Part shown: one piece after another, positions 1 through 11,853 of the stretch | How the letters are laid out: each line of letters starts with the position of its first letter | How positions within the stretch are numbered: the first letter of the stretch is position 1 | Source: Alcanivoracaceae bacterium | GTDB lineage: Bacteria > Pseudomonadota > Gammaproteobacteria > Pseudomonadales > Alcanivoracaceae | Direction: 5' to 3' | Assembly: GCA_029210325.1 (NCBI GenBank) | Contig: JARGPU010000001.1 | Span: forward strand, 506,126-570,125 | Length of the DNA: 64,000 nt | Notes under the pieces: generated by a model | Told to the model about the DNA's origin: nothing | Database searches by the model: none | What the model saw: the letters and a program-made list of their open reading frames with translations, nothing else | Made by a program: the position numbers and the translations under genes

Positions 1-917
1 GAGGCCTCTATGCCGATACTTTTGCCGTCATAGTCGGTTTGACCGGGGACCACGGGCCCATCAACGTTCGAGTAGCCAACTACTTCGTAGCGGCCCACCA
101 GATTGACGCTTGGCAATTGGGCGGAGGTGCGTTGCCGTGCGGCAGCTTTGGCGCTGTCAGCTTCGTAGCGGCTGGCCAGCACTTGCGGGTTATTGCTGCG
201 CGCTCGTTCCATCCAGAAAGAAGGCAGCGCCGGTTCCGGGCCAGCCATGGGCAGGTCTTCACGCAGACCAGCCAGCTTTATCCAGGTTTTACCCGTCATT
301 GCTTCCAGTTGGTCGCGGGAAATATCGAAATCCGCTTCGGCCAGAATCAGGCCGGCACGGGACAGGTCGTAAGCTGCTTTGGCTTCTTCGACGTCGGTAA
401 TCGGCACCAGACCAACATCAAAGCGCTCCTGAGTCTGCTCCAGCTGCCGACTGAGTGCGCGCTCCTCTGCCTGCGCGGTGTGCAGGTCTTCCCAGCGGCG
501 CAGCACATCCAGATAACGCTGGGTGACACGCAGCAGAAAGTCCTGCCGTGCTTGCTCGAAGCGGGCCTCGCCGGCATTGCTCAGGGCCTTGCCCTGATTC
601 TTGCTGTACCAGGCATCTGGTCGAAACAACGGTTGCACCAGAGTCAGTGCCGCGACATCGCTGGTGGACCGGCTTTCAGCAACCGGGCCGTCGGGATCGC
701 GGTAGCTGCGGGTTAATCCGTAGCTGGCGGTGAGGCTGGGCATTAATGCAGCGCGCCCCTGGCTGGCCAGTTGCTGGTCGGCCTGCAGCGAACGCTGCGC
801 AGCAGCCCATTCCGGATCTGCGCTGGAAGCGGCGTTAAGAATATCTGTTAGATCGGCGGTATCAGCCAGCGCCTGACCGCAAAGCAGTGAGGCAAGCAGG
901 ATGGTGGTAATTCGCAT
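1..917 (-). CDS. tolC: TolC family outer membrane factor (3' end beyond window)
   Basis: Outer-membrane channel of type I secretion and RND efflux systems. The reading frame is open from an ATG at 917 to the left edge, giving about 305 residues of the N-terminal part; the rest is cut off by the window. The start is preceded by GAGGA at a good distance, and the protein begins with a hydrophobic signal peptide ending near ALA-DT. Repeated alpha-helical stretches (ADLTDILNAASSADPEWAAA at the mature N-terminus) and the phrases SQGRAALMPSL and NQGKALSNAGEARFEQA are typical of the family. It is divergent from thiC, the same arrangement as opmH/thiC in Pseudomonas, so this is probably the OpmH/TolC orthologue. 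The family assignment is firm; the exact partner pumps cannot be told from here. Confidence 0.9.
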   Translation of the reverse strand, partial: MRITTILLASLLCGQALADTADLTDILNAASSADPEWAAAQRSLQADQQLASQGRAALMPSLTASYGLTRSYRDPDGPVAESRSTSDVAALTLVQPLFRPDAWYSKNQGKALSNAGEARFEQARQDFLLRVTQRYLDVLRRWEDLHTAQAEERALSRQLEQTQERFDVGLVPITDVEEAKAAYDLSRAGLILAEADFDISRDQLEAMTGKTWIKLAGLREDLPMAGPEPALPSFWMERARSNNPQVLASRYEADSAKAAARQRTSAQLPSVNLVGRYEVVGYSNVDGPVVPGQTDYDGKSIGIEA

Positions 918-960
918 GACGAGTCCTCAAAGGATCGGTGGCGGCAGCAGTGGATAGTAA

Positions 961-3601
<2,641 letters not shown>

Positions 3602-3628
3602 TGGTGCCGCTATGCTTATAGTCAGACT

Positions 3629-4102
3629 ATGACCGAATCCTGGACCGCCAATAAGCGTTACCGAGTGGACCTTCCTGATCTGATCAGCCAGGGGGAGCAG
3701 AACTATGCCCGGCTGATACGGCTGATGCAGTCTCTGGGTGATGCCGACCATGTCCGTCTGGTGGTTGGCAGCCAGGGCGAAAGAGCACTCAATGTGCGGG
3801 TGTTGCAGCGTTGTCGCTATACCACCGAAATCAGCCTGCAGCAGGACACCTTGCATGCCCTGTTGCCGGGCCCTTCGCTGACCGTGCGCTTGTACCATGA
3901 TGCCCGGCTGGCGGAAGTTACCGAGGCCACCCCATTTCAGCGCGTGGCGGCCCGCCATGACTACCCTAATCCGGCCATGCACCAGCGCGATGAAAAGCAG
4001 CAGTGGAACCGCTTTCTTGGTGAATGGCTGCGTCATCTGCATGATCACGGGCGGGCCGATGGCAGTTTGTGGCGTGAACAGGTTGGCGTACGTAGCGGCT
4101 GA
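3629..4102 (+). CDS. yqiB: DUF1249 family protein (YqiB)
   Basis: A 157-residue cytoplasmic protein of unknown biochemical function. The opening KRYRVDLPDLISQGEQNYARL and the later block TEISLQQDTLHALLP followed by RLYHDARLAEV are the hallmarks of DUF1249. It sits between nudF and cpdA, as yqiB does in enterobacteria and Pseudomonas. The assignment rests on sequence resemblance and position; no catalytic motif is evident. ATG 3629 is the first start in frame, though the ribosome-binding site is weak. Confidence 0.85.
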   Translation: MTESWTANKRYRVDLPDLISQGEQNYARLIRLMQSLGDADHVRLVVGSQGERALNVRVLQRCRYTTEISLQQDTLHALLPGPSLTVRLYHDARLAEVTEATPFQRVAARHDYPNPAMHQRDEKQQWNRFLGEWLRHLHDHGRADGSLWREQVGVRSG

Positions 4103-4164
4103 TGGTGGTAATAAACCCATGCTTTGGTTATAAGTGCATGTAATCGCTTGAGGGAGCGCAGGCA

Positions 4165-4974
4165 TTGAGTCAGGAAGGAGCAGGGCCGTTGCGGGTAGTG
4201 CAGGTTTCAGACTGCCACCTGTTTGCGAGCACGGAAGGCAAACTGCTGGGTTTGAATACCCAGTTCAGTCTCGACAGGGTGCTGGAGCTGGTGCAGTCCG
4301 AGCAGCCCTCCATGGATATGATTCTGGCGACGGGTGATCTGGCTCAGGATTCCTCGCTGGAGGCCTACCAGCGCCTCGATGCTGCGCTTGGTGAGTTCGG
4401 TGTGCCGACCTACTGGATCGAAGGCAACCATGACAAGCCAGCCCCCATGTTGCAGGCCCTCAAGGGGCATAAGGCACAAATGGGGCCGCTGGTGATCGAG
4501 CGCGGCGAATGGACCATCGTCATGCTCGACTCCACCATCCCCGGAGAAGTCCCTGGCGAGCTTTATGATGATGACATCGAGTTTTTGCGGCGCTCGCTGA
4601 ACAATGCTGCCGGCCAGCACATCATGGTGTGCCTGCACCACCATCCCATTCCCATGGGCTGCAAGTGGCTTGATACTCAGGTGGTGTCCAGCGCGGACCG
4701 TTTCTTTGAAGTGATCGACGTTGAGCCCCGTATTCGAGCGGTAGTTTGGGGCCATGTTCATCAGGAGTTCGATGGTGAGCGGCAGGGCGTGCGCCTGTTT
4801 GCGGTGCCGTCCACCTGCGTTCAGTTCAAGCCGCATAGTGATGATTTCGCCGTCGACAAGCAGCCGCCAGGGTACCGCTGGTTTGATCTGTACCCTGATG
4901 GCCGAATCGAGACGCAAGTATCACGGGTGCAAGGGATTGAGTTCGAAGTGGATATGTCGGTGAAAGGCTATTGA
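4165..4974 (+). CDS. cpdA: 3',5'-cyclic-AMP phosphodiesterase CpdA
   Basis: Class III cAMP phosphodiesterase that lowers cellular cAMP, and so CRP/Vfr activity. The 269-residue product starts at TTG 4165, with GGGAG 8 nt upstream. The metallophosphoesterase signature is complete: DCH near residue 16, GDLAQD, GNHD, the HHHP block and the GHVH pair near the C-terminus, which bind the dinuclear metal centre. Its stop overlaps the yqiA start (ATTGA). It is of interest because a CRP/Vfr-like site lies near 61.74 kb and Pil-Chp, a known cAMP-raising system, is also in this window. Confidence 0.93.
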   Translation: MSQEGAGPLRVVQVSDCHLFASTEGKLLGLNTQFSLDRVLELVQSEQPSMDMILATGDLAQDSSLEAYQRLDAALGEFGVPTYWIEGNHDKPAPMLQALKGHKAQMGPLVIERGEWTIVMLDSTIPGEVPGELYDDDIEFLRRSLNNAAGQHIMVCLHHHPIPMGCKWLDTQVVSSADRFFEVIDVEPRIRAVVWGHVHQEFDGERQGVRLFAVPSTCVQFKPHSDDFAVDKQPPGYRWFDLYPDGRIETQVSRVQGIEFEVDMSVKGY

Positions 4975-5546
4975 CCTCGCTTCTCTATATTCACGGTTTT
5001 AACAGTTCGCCCCAATCCCTCAAGGCCCGCCAGATGGCGCAGCACTTCGCTGCCTATAACGCCTCCGCCCGATTGATCGTTCCCGCCCTGCCGCCCGCGC
5101 CTCAGGAGGCGATGGCGTTGCTAGAGCGGGAAATCGCTGGCGCGGGACCGGTGGCTCTGGTGGGTTCTTCCCTGGGTGGCTTCTATGCAACCTGGCTGGC
5201 CCACCGCCACGGTCTGAAGGCTGCGCTGATTAATCCGGCAGTGCGTCCCTGGGGCTTACTGGATCAGCATTCTGGCGAGCAGGCCAATTACCACACTGGC
5301 GAGCGCTATACCCTGCAGCCCGGCTGGGTGGACGACCTGCGCCACTATGAAGTTGCCGAAATCAGCGTGCCGGAAAACCTGCTGGTGATGCTGCAGACCG
5401 GCGATGAAACCCTGAACTGGCGCGATGCCTGGGACTACTATGGCGACTGTCATTTGTACCGCGCGCTCGGCGGTAGTCACAGCTTTGATGACTTTGATGC
5501 GCTGATTCCGTTAGTGTTGCGGTTTTCCGGGATCTCTCTGACCTGA
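4971..5546 (+). CDS. yqiA: YqiA-type esterase
   Basis: Small alpha/beta-hydrolase of 191 residues. It starts at TTG 4971, overlapping the cpdA stop by 4 nt. LYIHGFNSSPQSLKA is the family opening. The nucleophile elbow GSSLGG and the C-terminal HSFDDF (catalytic His) complete a Ser-His triad. E. coli YqiA has esterase activity on short acyl chains; the physiological substrate is unknown. The cpdA-yqiA-parE order is conserved in gammaproteobacteria. Confidence 0.9.
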   Translation: MTSLLYIHGFNSSPQSLKARQMAQHFAAYNASARLIVPALPPAPQEAMALLEREIAGAGPVALVGSSLGGFYATWLAHRHGLKAALINPAVRPWGLLDQHSGEQANYHTGERYTLQPGWVDDLRHYEVAEISVPENLLVMLQTGDETLNWRDAWDYYGDCHLYRALGGSHSFDDFDALIPLVLRFSGISLT

Positions 5547-5553
5547 GCAATTC

Positions 5554-7440
5554 ATGAGTAATAATTATACCGCCGAGAATATCGAAGTTCTCTCCGGACT
5601 GGATCCGGTTAAAAAACGTCCGGGCATGTATACGGACACCAGCCGTCCGAATCATCTGGCCCAGGAAGTGATCGACAACTCTGTCGATGAAGCATTGGCC
5701 GGTCACGCCAAGAATATCCGTGTCACCCTGCATAAAGATGGCTGCGTCGAGGTAGAAGACGATGGCCGCGGTATGCCGGTGGACTTGCATCCGCAGCTGA
5801 AAAAGCCTGGCATCGAAGTGATCCTGTGCACCTTGCATGCCGGCGGCAAGTTTTCCAACAACAACTACCAGTTCTCCGGCGGCTTGCATGGCGTCGGGGT
5901 GTCTGTGGTCAATGCTCTATCGAAGCAACTCGAGGTGCAGGTCAAGCGTGACGGCAATGTTTATAAAATGACCTTTGCCCACGGCGACAAGCAATCTGAT
6001 CTGGAAGTCATTGATACCGTTGGCAAGCGCAACACCGGCACCATGCTGCGCTTCTGGCCGGAAGAAAAATATTTCGATAGTCCGAAAATTTCTGTCAGCC
6101 GCCTGCGTCATCTGCTCCGCGCCAAGGCGGTATTGTGCCCCGGACTGGCAGTTACTCTGGTCGACCACAACAGTGGCGAAACGGAAAGCTGGCAGTACGC
6201 AGATGGTCTGGTCGAATACCTGCTCGATGCCACCCGTGGTTGGGAGAAGGTCCCGGAGGTGCCGTTTGATGGAGTCATGCGCGCTGAAACCGAAGCGGCA
6301 GACTGGGCCGTGCTGTGGTTGCCGGAAGGCGGCGAACTGGTTACCGAGTCCTACGTTAACCTGATTCCCACCGCTCAGGGTGGCACCCACGTTAACGGCC
6401 TGCGGGCAGGTCTGCTCGAGGCCATGAGAGAGTTCTGCGAGTTCCGCAATCTGTTGCCGCGCGGGGTTAAGCTATCGCCGGAGGATATCTGGGACCGTGC
6501 CTGCTATGTGCTCAGCATCAAGATGCAGGATCCGCAGTTTGCTGGTCAGACCAAGGAGCGCCTTAGTTCACGGCAAACCGCTGCGTTTGTCTCCGGTGTG
6601 GTCAAGGATGCTTTTAGCTTGTGGTTAAATCAGCACACCGCGGACGCGGAAAAGCTGGCGGACCTGTGCATCAACAATGCACAGAAGCGTATGCGCGCGG
6701 CGAAAAAAGTAGTGCGCAAAAAGGTCACTGCTGGCCCGGCACTGCCCGGCAAGCTGGCAGATTGTGCCAGCGATGACCCGGCTCAGACTGAACTGTTTCT
6801 GGTGGAAGGTGATTCCGCAGGCGGCTCCGCCAAGCAGGCGCGTAGTCGCGAGTTTCAGGCGATCATGCCGCTGCGCGGTAAGATCCTGAATAGCTGGGAG
6901 GTGGACTCCAGCGAAGTGCTCGGCTCTCAGGAAATCCATGACATCGCAGTGGCGCTTGGCATCGAGCCGGGTAGCGATGACCTGGGTCCGCTGCGGTACG
7001 GCAAGGTATGTATTCTTGCCGATGCGGACTCGGATGGTTTGCATATCGCTACCTTGCTATGCGCACTGTTCGTGCGCCACTTCCCCGCGCTGGTTAAGCA
7101 CGGCCATGTGTTTGTTGCCATGCCGCCGCTGTTCCGTATCGATATCGGCAAGGATATCTATTACGCACTCGATGAGTCAGAAAAACAGGGTGTGATGGAT
7201 CGCATTCGTGCTGAGGGCAAGCGTGGCAAGATTCAGGTTACCCGTTTCAAAGGTTTGGGTGAGATGAATCCACTGCAGTTGCGTGAAACCACCATGGCGC
7301 GGGATACCCGTCGACTGGTGCAGCTTTCCATTGAGGCGGGGGACGACACCCATCAGCTGATGGACATGCTGCTGTCGAAAAAACGGGCCGGCGATCGCAA
7401 GGACTGGCTGGAAGATAAAGGCAACCTGGCAGAGATTTAA
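5554..7440 (+). CDS. parE: DNA topoisomerase IV subunit B
   Basis: ATPase subunit of topoisomerase IV, which decatenates daughter chromosomes. At 628 residues it is full length. The N-terminal GHKL ATPase has EVIDNSVDEALAG, DDGRGMPVD and the glycine-rich GLHGVG box. The TOPRIM domain begins at LVEGDSAGG (E418) and contains the acidic DADSDG. The C-terminal MNPLQLRETTM is standard. It starts 7 nt after yqiA and is immediately followed by parC. Confidence 0.97.
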   Translation: MSNNYTAENIEVLSGLDPVKKRPGMYTDTSRPNHLAQEVIDNSVDEALAGHAKNIRVTLHKDGCVEVEDDGRGMPVDLHPQLKKPGIEVILCTLHAGGKFSNNNYQFSGGLHGVGVSVVNALSKQLEVQVKRDGNVYKMTFAHGDKQSDLEVIDTVGKRNTGTMLRFWPEEKYFDSPKISVSRLRHLLRAKAVLCPGLAVTLVDHNSGETESWQYADGLVEYLLDATRGWEKVPEVPFDGVMRAETEAADWAVLWLPEGGELVTESYVNLIPTAQGGTHVNGLRAGLLEAMREFCEFRNLLPRGVKLSPEDIWDRACYVLSIKMQDPQFAGQTKERLSSRQTAAFVSGVVKDAFSLWLNQHTADAEKLADLCINNAQKRMRAAKKVVRKKVTAGPALPGKLADCASDDPAQTELFLVEGDSAGGSAKQARSREFQAIMPLRGKILNSWEVDSSEVLGSQEIHDIAVALGIEPGSDDLGPLRYGKVCILADADSDGLHIATLLCALFVRHFPALVKHGHVFVAMPPLFRIDIGKDIYYALDESEKQGVMDRIRAEGKRGKIQVTRFKGLGEMNPLQLRETTMARDTRRLVQLSIEAGDDTHQLMDMLLSKKRAGDRKDWLEDKGNLAEI

Positions 7441-7443
7441 TTG

Positions 7444-9681
7444 ATGGCTGACGATTTCGAAAAAATTGCCCTGCGCGACTATACCGAGAAGGCCTACCTC
7501 GATTATTCGATGTACGTGATTCTCGATCGCGCTCTGCCGCATATTGGTGATGGTCTCAAGCCGGTGCAGCGGCGCATCATTTATGCAATGAGCGAGCTTG
7601 GTCTGAAGAACAGTTCCAAGCATAAAAAGTCCGCACGTACCGTGGGTGACGTGCTGGGTAAGTATCACCCGCACGGTGATTCTGCCTGTTATGAAGCCAT
7701 GGTGCTGATGGCGCAGCCATTCAGCTATCGCTACCCGCTAGTGGACGGTCAGGGCAACTGGGGCTCGCAAGACGATCCAAAATCATTTGCAGCGATGCGT
7801 TATACCGAGTCGCGGCTGGCGCCCTATGCGGAAGCGCTACTCAGCGAACTCGGCCAGGGTACTGCGGAGTGGGTGCCGAATTTCGACGGCACGCTGGATG
7901 AGCCGAAGTTGTTGCCGGCGCGGGTGCCCAATGTCTTGATGAATGGCACCACCGGCATTGCTGTTGGCATGAGCACCGATATCCCGCCGCACAATCTGCG
8001 CGAAGTGGTTAACGCCTGTATTCATTTGCTGAAGGACCCCGGTGCTTCCCTGGATGACCTGGTTGAAATAATTCAGGGGCCGGACTATCCCACCGAGGCC
8101 GAGATTATTACGCCGCGCAACGACATTATCCGCATGTATGCGGAGGGTCGTGGTTCGCTGAAGATGCGTGCCATCTGGGAGATGGAAGAGGGCGATATCG
8201 TTGTCACCGCGTTGCCCTATCAGGTATCCGGTGCCAAGGTTTTGGAACAGATCGCCGACCAGATGAATAAGAAAAAGCTGCCTATGGTCAGCGATCTGCG
8301 TGACGAGTCAGATCATGAGAACCCGACCAGGCTGGTGATTACCCCGCGCTCCAATCGTGTCGACGTACAGCAGTTGATGAGCCATCTGTGCGCCAGCACA
8401 GACTTGGAAAAAAACTATCGGGTCAATCTGAACATGATTGGCATCGACGGCAAGCCACGGGTCAAATCCCTGGATGTGATTCTTAACGAGTGGCTGCAGT
8501 ATCGCATGGTGACGGTGCGCCGCCGCCTGCAGTATCGCCTGGATAAAGTGCTTGAACGTCTGCATATTCTTGATGGCTTGCTGATTGCTTTTCTGAACAT
8601 CGACGAAGTTATCAATATTATTCGCCACGAAGACGAGCCCAAGACCGTGCTGATGGAGCGTTTTGCTTTGTCAGATCGTCAGGCGGAGGCGATTCTGGAA
8701 CTCAAGTTACGGCATATCGCCAAGCTTGAGGAAATGAAGATCCGTACAGAGCAGAGTGAGCTGGCGGATGAGCGTAAGTATCTGGAAGACACTCTCGGCT
8801 CCATGTCGCTAATGAAGAAGCTGGTGGCGAAAGAGCTGAAGGGCGATGCGGAAAAGTATGGAGACGATCGTCGCTCACCAATTGTCGAGCGTGATGAATC
8901 AAGGGCGCTGGATGAAAACGAGCTGGTTGCAGCGGAGCCGATTACTGTGGTGCTTTCTGATCGTGGCTGGGTGCGGTCTGCCAAAGGTCACGATATTGAT
9001 CCGTTGTCGCTGAGCTATAAGTCCGGTGATGGCTTCCTTTCTGCAGCCAGTGGCAAATCAAATCAACAGGCGTGCTTTATTGATTCCACAGGGCGCACCT
9101 ACTCACTGGCGGCCCATGGGTTGCCTAGTGCCAGAGGGCATGGCGAACCACTATCCGCCTTGCTGGCGCCGCCTAGTGGGGCCAGCTTTATCGCCACCAT
9201 GATGGGCGGCGATAAAGAAGCCTGGCTGCTGGCCAGTGATGCCGGTTATGGTTTTGTTGCCCGCCTTGGGGATCTGCATGCCAATAAGAAAGCCGGCAAG
9301 GCTGCGCTCAGCGTGCCGGCAAATGGCAAGGTGCTGGCGCCACGTCATATTCGCAACCCTCAGGAAGACATGGTGGCGGTGCTGGCCAACGATGGCCGTC
9401 TGCTGGTATTTGCTTTGAAGGACTTGCCGGAAATGCCGCGCGGCAAGGGCAACAAGATGATGGCCATTCCGTCCGCCAGACTGGCGGATCGCTCCGAGTT
9501 TGTGCAGGACGTCCAGGTACTGGGTGCAGACGATACGCTGTTGGTTTACGCCGGCAAGCGGCATATCGGCCTGAAGCCTTCGGACCTTGAGCACTACTAT
9601 GGCGAGCGAGGTCGTCGTGGGGCCAAGTTGCCGCGAGGCTTTCAGAACGTTGATCGGATGGAAGTGGAACGTAAGGGCTAG
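7444..9681 (+). CDS. parC: DNA topoisomerase IV subunit A
   Basis: Breakage-reunion subunit of topoisomerase IV, 745 residues. I start it at ATG 7444; an upstream TTG at 7441 would add one residue and is less likely. The catalytic tyrosine is Y120 in AMRYTE, the same number as in E. coli. The quinolone-resistance positions S80 and E84 (GDSACYE) carry the wild-type residues, so no classical ParC resistance substitution is present. The C-terminal domain contains degenerate GyrA-type blades. The stop codon is the loop of a long hairpin. Confidence 0.97.
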   Translation: MADDFEKIALRDYTEKAYLDYSMYVILDRALPHIGDGLKPVQRRIIYAMSELGLKNSSKHKKSARTVGDVLGKYHPHGDSACYEAMVLMAQPFSYRYPLVDGQGNWGSQDDPKSFAAMRYTESRLAPYAEALLSELGQGTAEWVPNFDGTLDEPKLLPARVPNVLMNGTTGIAVGMSTDIPPHNLREVVNACIHLLKDPGASLDDLVEIIQGPDYPTEAEIITPRNDIIRMYAEGRGSLKMRAIWEMEEGDIVVTALPYQVSGAKVLEQIADQMNKKKLPMVSDLRDESDHENPTRLVITPRSNRVDVQQLMSHLCASTDLEKNYRVNLNMIGIDGKPRVKSLDVILNEWLQYRMVTVRRRLQYRLDKVLERLHILDGLLIAFLNIDEVINIIRHEDEPKTVLMERFALSDRQAEAILELKLRHIAKLEEMKIRTEQSELADERKYLEDTLGSMSLMKKLVAKELKGDAEKYGDDRRSPIVERDESRALDENELVAAEPITVVLSDRGWVRSAKGHDIDPLSLSYKSGDGFLSAASGKSNQQACFIDSTGRTYSLAAHGLPSARGHGEPLSALLAPPSGASFIATMMGGDKEAWLLASDAGYGFVARLGDLHANKKAGKAALSVPANGKVLAPRHIRNPQEDMVAVLANDGRLLVFALKDLPEMPRGKGNKMMAIPSARLADRSEFVQDVQVLGADDTLLVYAGKRHIGLKPSDLEHYYGERGRRGAKLPRGFQNVDRMEVERKG

Positions 9682-9696
9682 GCCCTTGCGTTCCAC
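9664..9696. terminator. 15-bp hairpin at the parC/gdhA convergent junction
   Basis: Arms 9664-9678 and 9682-9696 are complementary over 15 positions with one T/G wobble. The 3-nt loop 9679-9681 is the parC stop codon itself. gdhA ends on the other strand at 9701, so the structure can serve both transcripts. No T-run follows on either strand, so it is not a canonical intrinsic terminator. Confidence 0.65.
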
Positions 9697-9700
9697 TAGA

Positions 9701-11038
9701 TCAGATTACACCCTGCGCCAGCATGGCATCGGCGACCTTTACAAAGCCAGCGATGTTGGCGCCATCAACATAATCTACCTTGCCTTCCTTGCTGCCGTAT
9801 TCAATACAGCTATGGTGAATACGCTGCATGATCTTGTGAAGTTTTTGATCTACTTCGCCTTCGGTCCAGGTCAGGCGCTGGCTGTTCTGGCTCATTTCCA
9901 AACCGCTTACTGACACGCCGCCGGCATTGGACGCTTTGCCCGGTGCATAGAGAATGCCTGCCTCACGGAGCACTTCAATGGCGGGTAAGGTGGATGGCAT
10001 GTTGGCGCCTTCTGCTATGCAGAAACAGCCATTTTGAATCAACAGTCGCGCATCCTCAGCATGTAGCTCATTCTGTGTCGCACAGGGTAGGGCAACATCA
10101 CAAGGAATCGACCACGGATTGCTGCCAGCGCTATAGGCAAGGTTGAACTCCGTGGCCATTTCGGACAGAGAGCCCCGTCTTTCATTCTTCAGGTGCCGCA
10201 GGTAGTACCACTGGTCAATGCTCATCCCTTCAGGGAAATGCAGCATGCCGGAAGAGTCAGACATGCTCATTACCTTGCCACCGAGTTCAAGCGCTTTACG
10301 GGCCGCGTGCTGGGCAACACTGCCGGCACCGGAAATCGTTACACGCAGCCCTTCAAGTGACTGGTCTCGTGTCTTAAGCATTTCCTCGACGAAATACAAA
10401 AGGCCATAGCCGGTCGCTTCCGGACGCAGCAGGCTGCCACCGTATGCAAAGCCTTTACCGGTAAATGTTCCGGTGAATTCATTAGTGAGCTTCTTGTACA
10501 TGCCAAACATATAGCCGACTTCTCGGGCGCCTACGCCTATATCGCCGGCGGGCACATCCAGATTTGGGCCAATATGCCGATAAAGCTCACACATAAAGGC
10601 TTGGCAGAAGCGCATGACTTCGTTATCGCTTTTACCTTTCGGGTCAAAATCACTGCCGCCCTTGGCGCCGCCCATGGGTAGCGAGGTAAGACCATTTTTG
10701 AAGGTTTGCTCAAAGGCGAGGAATTTCAATATGCCAAGATTGACTGACGGGTGAAAACGCAAGCCGCCTTTATAGGGGCCAATGGCGCTGTTCATCTGTA
10801 CTCGGTAGCCACGATTGACCTGTACCTGGCCGTTGTCATCTAGCCAGCAGACGCGAAAAATTATTACCCGCTCTGGCTCCACCAAGCGTTCAATCAGTCC
10901 TGGCTGTTGATAGCGTTTGGTGCGTTCGATAAACGGCCACAGGGATTGCAGTACTTCCTCGGCGGCCTGATGAAATGGCGCCTGCTCCGGGTCACGTTGA
11001 CGGAGTTGCTGGAGGAAAGTGTCCAGAGAGACAGCCAC
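9701..11038 (-). CDS. gdhA: NADP-specific glutamate dehydrogenase
   Basis: Converts 2-oxoglutarate and ammonia to glutamate. The 445-residue product is a normal hexameric-type GDH. It starts at GTG 11038 with a strong AAGGAGG 5 nt upstream; an overlapping ATG at 11040 is out of frame. The active-site region PMGGAKGGSDFDPKGK, the substrate loop NRGYRVQMNSAIGPYKGGLR and the Rossmann motif GAGSVAQ are present. ASNAGGVSVSGLEMSQN near the C-terminus is typical of the NADP type. It is monocistronic by position. Confidence 0.96.
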   Translation of the reverse strand: MAVSLDTFLQQLRQRDPEQAPFHQAAEEVLQSLWPFIERTKRYQQPGLIERLVEPERVIIFRVCWLDDNGQVQVNRGYRVQMNSAIGPYKGGLRFHPSVNLGILKFLAFEQTFKNGLTSLPMGGAKGGSDFDPKGKSDNEVMRFCQAFMCELYRHIGPNLDVPAGDIGVGAREVGYMFGMYKKLTNEFTGTFTGKGFAYGGSLLRPEATGYGLLYFVEEMLKTRDQSLEGLRVTISGAGSVAQHAARKALELGGKVMSMSDSSGMLHFPEGMSIDQWYYLRHLKNERRGSLSEMATEFNLAYSAGSNPWSIPCDVALPCATQNELHAEDARLLIQNGCFCIAEGANMPSTLPAIEVLREAGILYAPGKASNAGGVSVSGLEMSQNSQRLTWTEGEVDQKLHKIMQRIHHSCIEYGSKEGKVDYVDGANIAGFVKVADAMLAQGVI

Positions 11039-11104
11039 ATAGGCCTCCTTATGAGTGTTTTGAGTACTATAGCTGCTTTTGTCATGCGCCTCATATTTTC
11101 CATC

Positions 11105-11118
11105 CCCCTATATAGGGG
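11105..11118. repeat. 14-bp perfect palindrome between gdhA and a secreted-protein gene
   Basis: CCCCTATATAGGGG is a perfect palindrome in the 149-bp gap upstream of both the gdhA start (11038) and the gene starting at 11188. Its position between divergent starts suggests an operator or overlapping promoter elements. No known regulator consensus is recognised. Confidence 0.4.
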
Positions 11119-11187
11119 TGGTGAATGGCTGGTGCTTTGCGTAGCATAAAGATGGGACAGAAAACTATAAAAATCAGGAGAAAGGGC

Positions 11188-11532
11188 ATGATCGCAATCT
11201 TCAGAACGCTATTTTTGATGGGTATGTTGGTAGTTGCGCCTGTTTGGGCTGAGAGTGATGAGGCGCCAGCGCAAGAACAGGGTTCGGTGGCAGAGGAATC
11301 GGCGCAGGCTGTGGCAGAGGATGAGGGGCTGGTGGATGTCAGTGTAACTGGCGAGCAAGTAGTTACCGTAAACACAGGTAATGAGAAAGTTGACGCTGCC
11401 GCTAATCTGGTTGCCCGCTGCGCAGAGCGTAAAGCGGCGCACACAGCCTGCGGAAGTGGTTTTAAAGCGATTGCCTGTAAAAAGTCTGTGGACCTGACTC
11501 GTTACCGCGGTCTCGACTGCCCGGACCTATAA
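11188..11532 (+). CDS. Small secreted protein with four cysteines, unknown function
   Basis: I do not recognise a family. The 114-residue product starts at ATG 11188 with AGGAG at 11176-11180. A signal peptide is evident (MIAIFRTLFLMGMLVVAPVWA, cleavage likely after A21). It is followed by an acidic, Ala/Glu-rich linker to about residue 50. A C-terminal module holds four cysteines (C78, C88, C97, C111) spaced 10, 9 and 14 apart, consistent with two disulfides in the periplasm. The 3' end overlaps the convergent GIY-YIG gene by 6 bp. Confidence 0.7.
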   Translation: MIAIFRTLFLMGMLVVAPVWAESDEAPAQEQGSVAEESAQAVAEDEGLVDVSVTGEQVVTVNTGNEKVDAAANLVARCAERKAAHTACGSGFKAIACKKSVDLTRYRGLDCPDL

Positions 11533-11853
11533 TTTCTCGTCTTGGCATTCGCTATTCAGGTTAAGCAAGTCGAGCAGAGTGGCGAGGTCCGCCACTCTGC
11601 TAATAACCTCTAACTTTTGCCCGCGGCGCAGTCTGCGCAAGCGGTACTCTGCCCGTAGGGCGAGACTCCGATCACCGATCTGCATAAGCCAGACCATGGT
11701 CAGTTTGCTGGCGGCGCGAGTAAAGCGGGCGCCTTTGGTGCCGCCATGCAAGTGCTCCTGATAGCGGCGCTGGGGGTCGGTGCTGATGCCGGTATATAGA
11801 CGGCCATCACAGTCCAGCAGGTACAGCCACCAAAGTGGTTCGTCGCTGCTCAT
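11527..11853 (-). CDS. GIY-YIG domain protein (UPF0213/YhbQ-like)
   Basis: A 108-residue single-domain GIY-YIG protein. WWLYLLDCDGRLYTGIST is the GIY-YIG core, followed by the conserved arginine in DPQRRYQEH and HLHGGTKGARFTR. Stand-alone proteins of this size belong to the YhbQ/UPF0213 group, some of which are reported to act on DNA; the role is not settled. The start ATG 11853 overlaps the stop of the upstream oxidoreductase (ATGA), so the two are probably cotranscribed. Confidence 0.85.
   Translation of the reverse strand: MSSDEPLWWLYLLDCDGRLYTGISTDPQRRYQEHLHGGTKGARFTRAASKLTMVWLMQIGDRSLALRAEYRLRRLRRGQKLEVISRVADLATLLDLLNLNSECQDEKL

Noticed and set aside
4207-4917. Long minus-strand open frame opposite cpdA
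   Set aside because: Antisense shadow; cpdA carries all metallophosphoesterase motifs.
7441-7443. TTG as parC start
   Set aside because: The ATG at 7444 gives Y120, S80 and E84 numbering identical to E. coli ParC.
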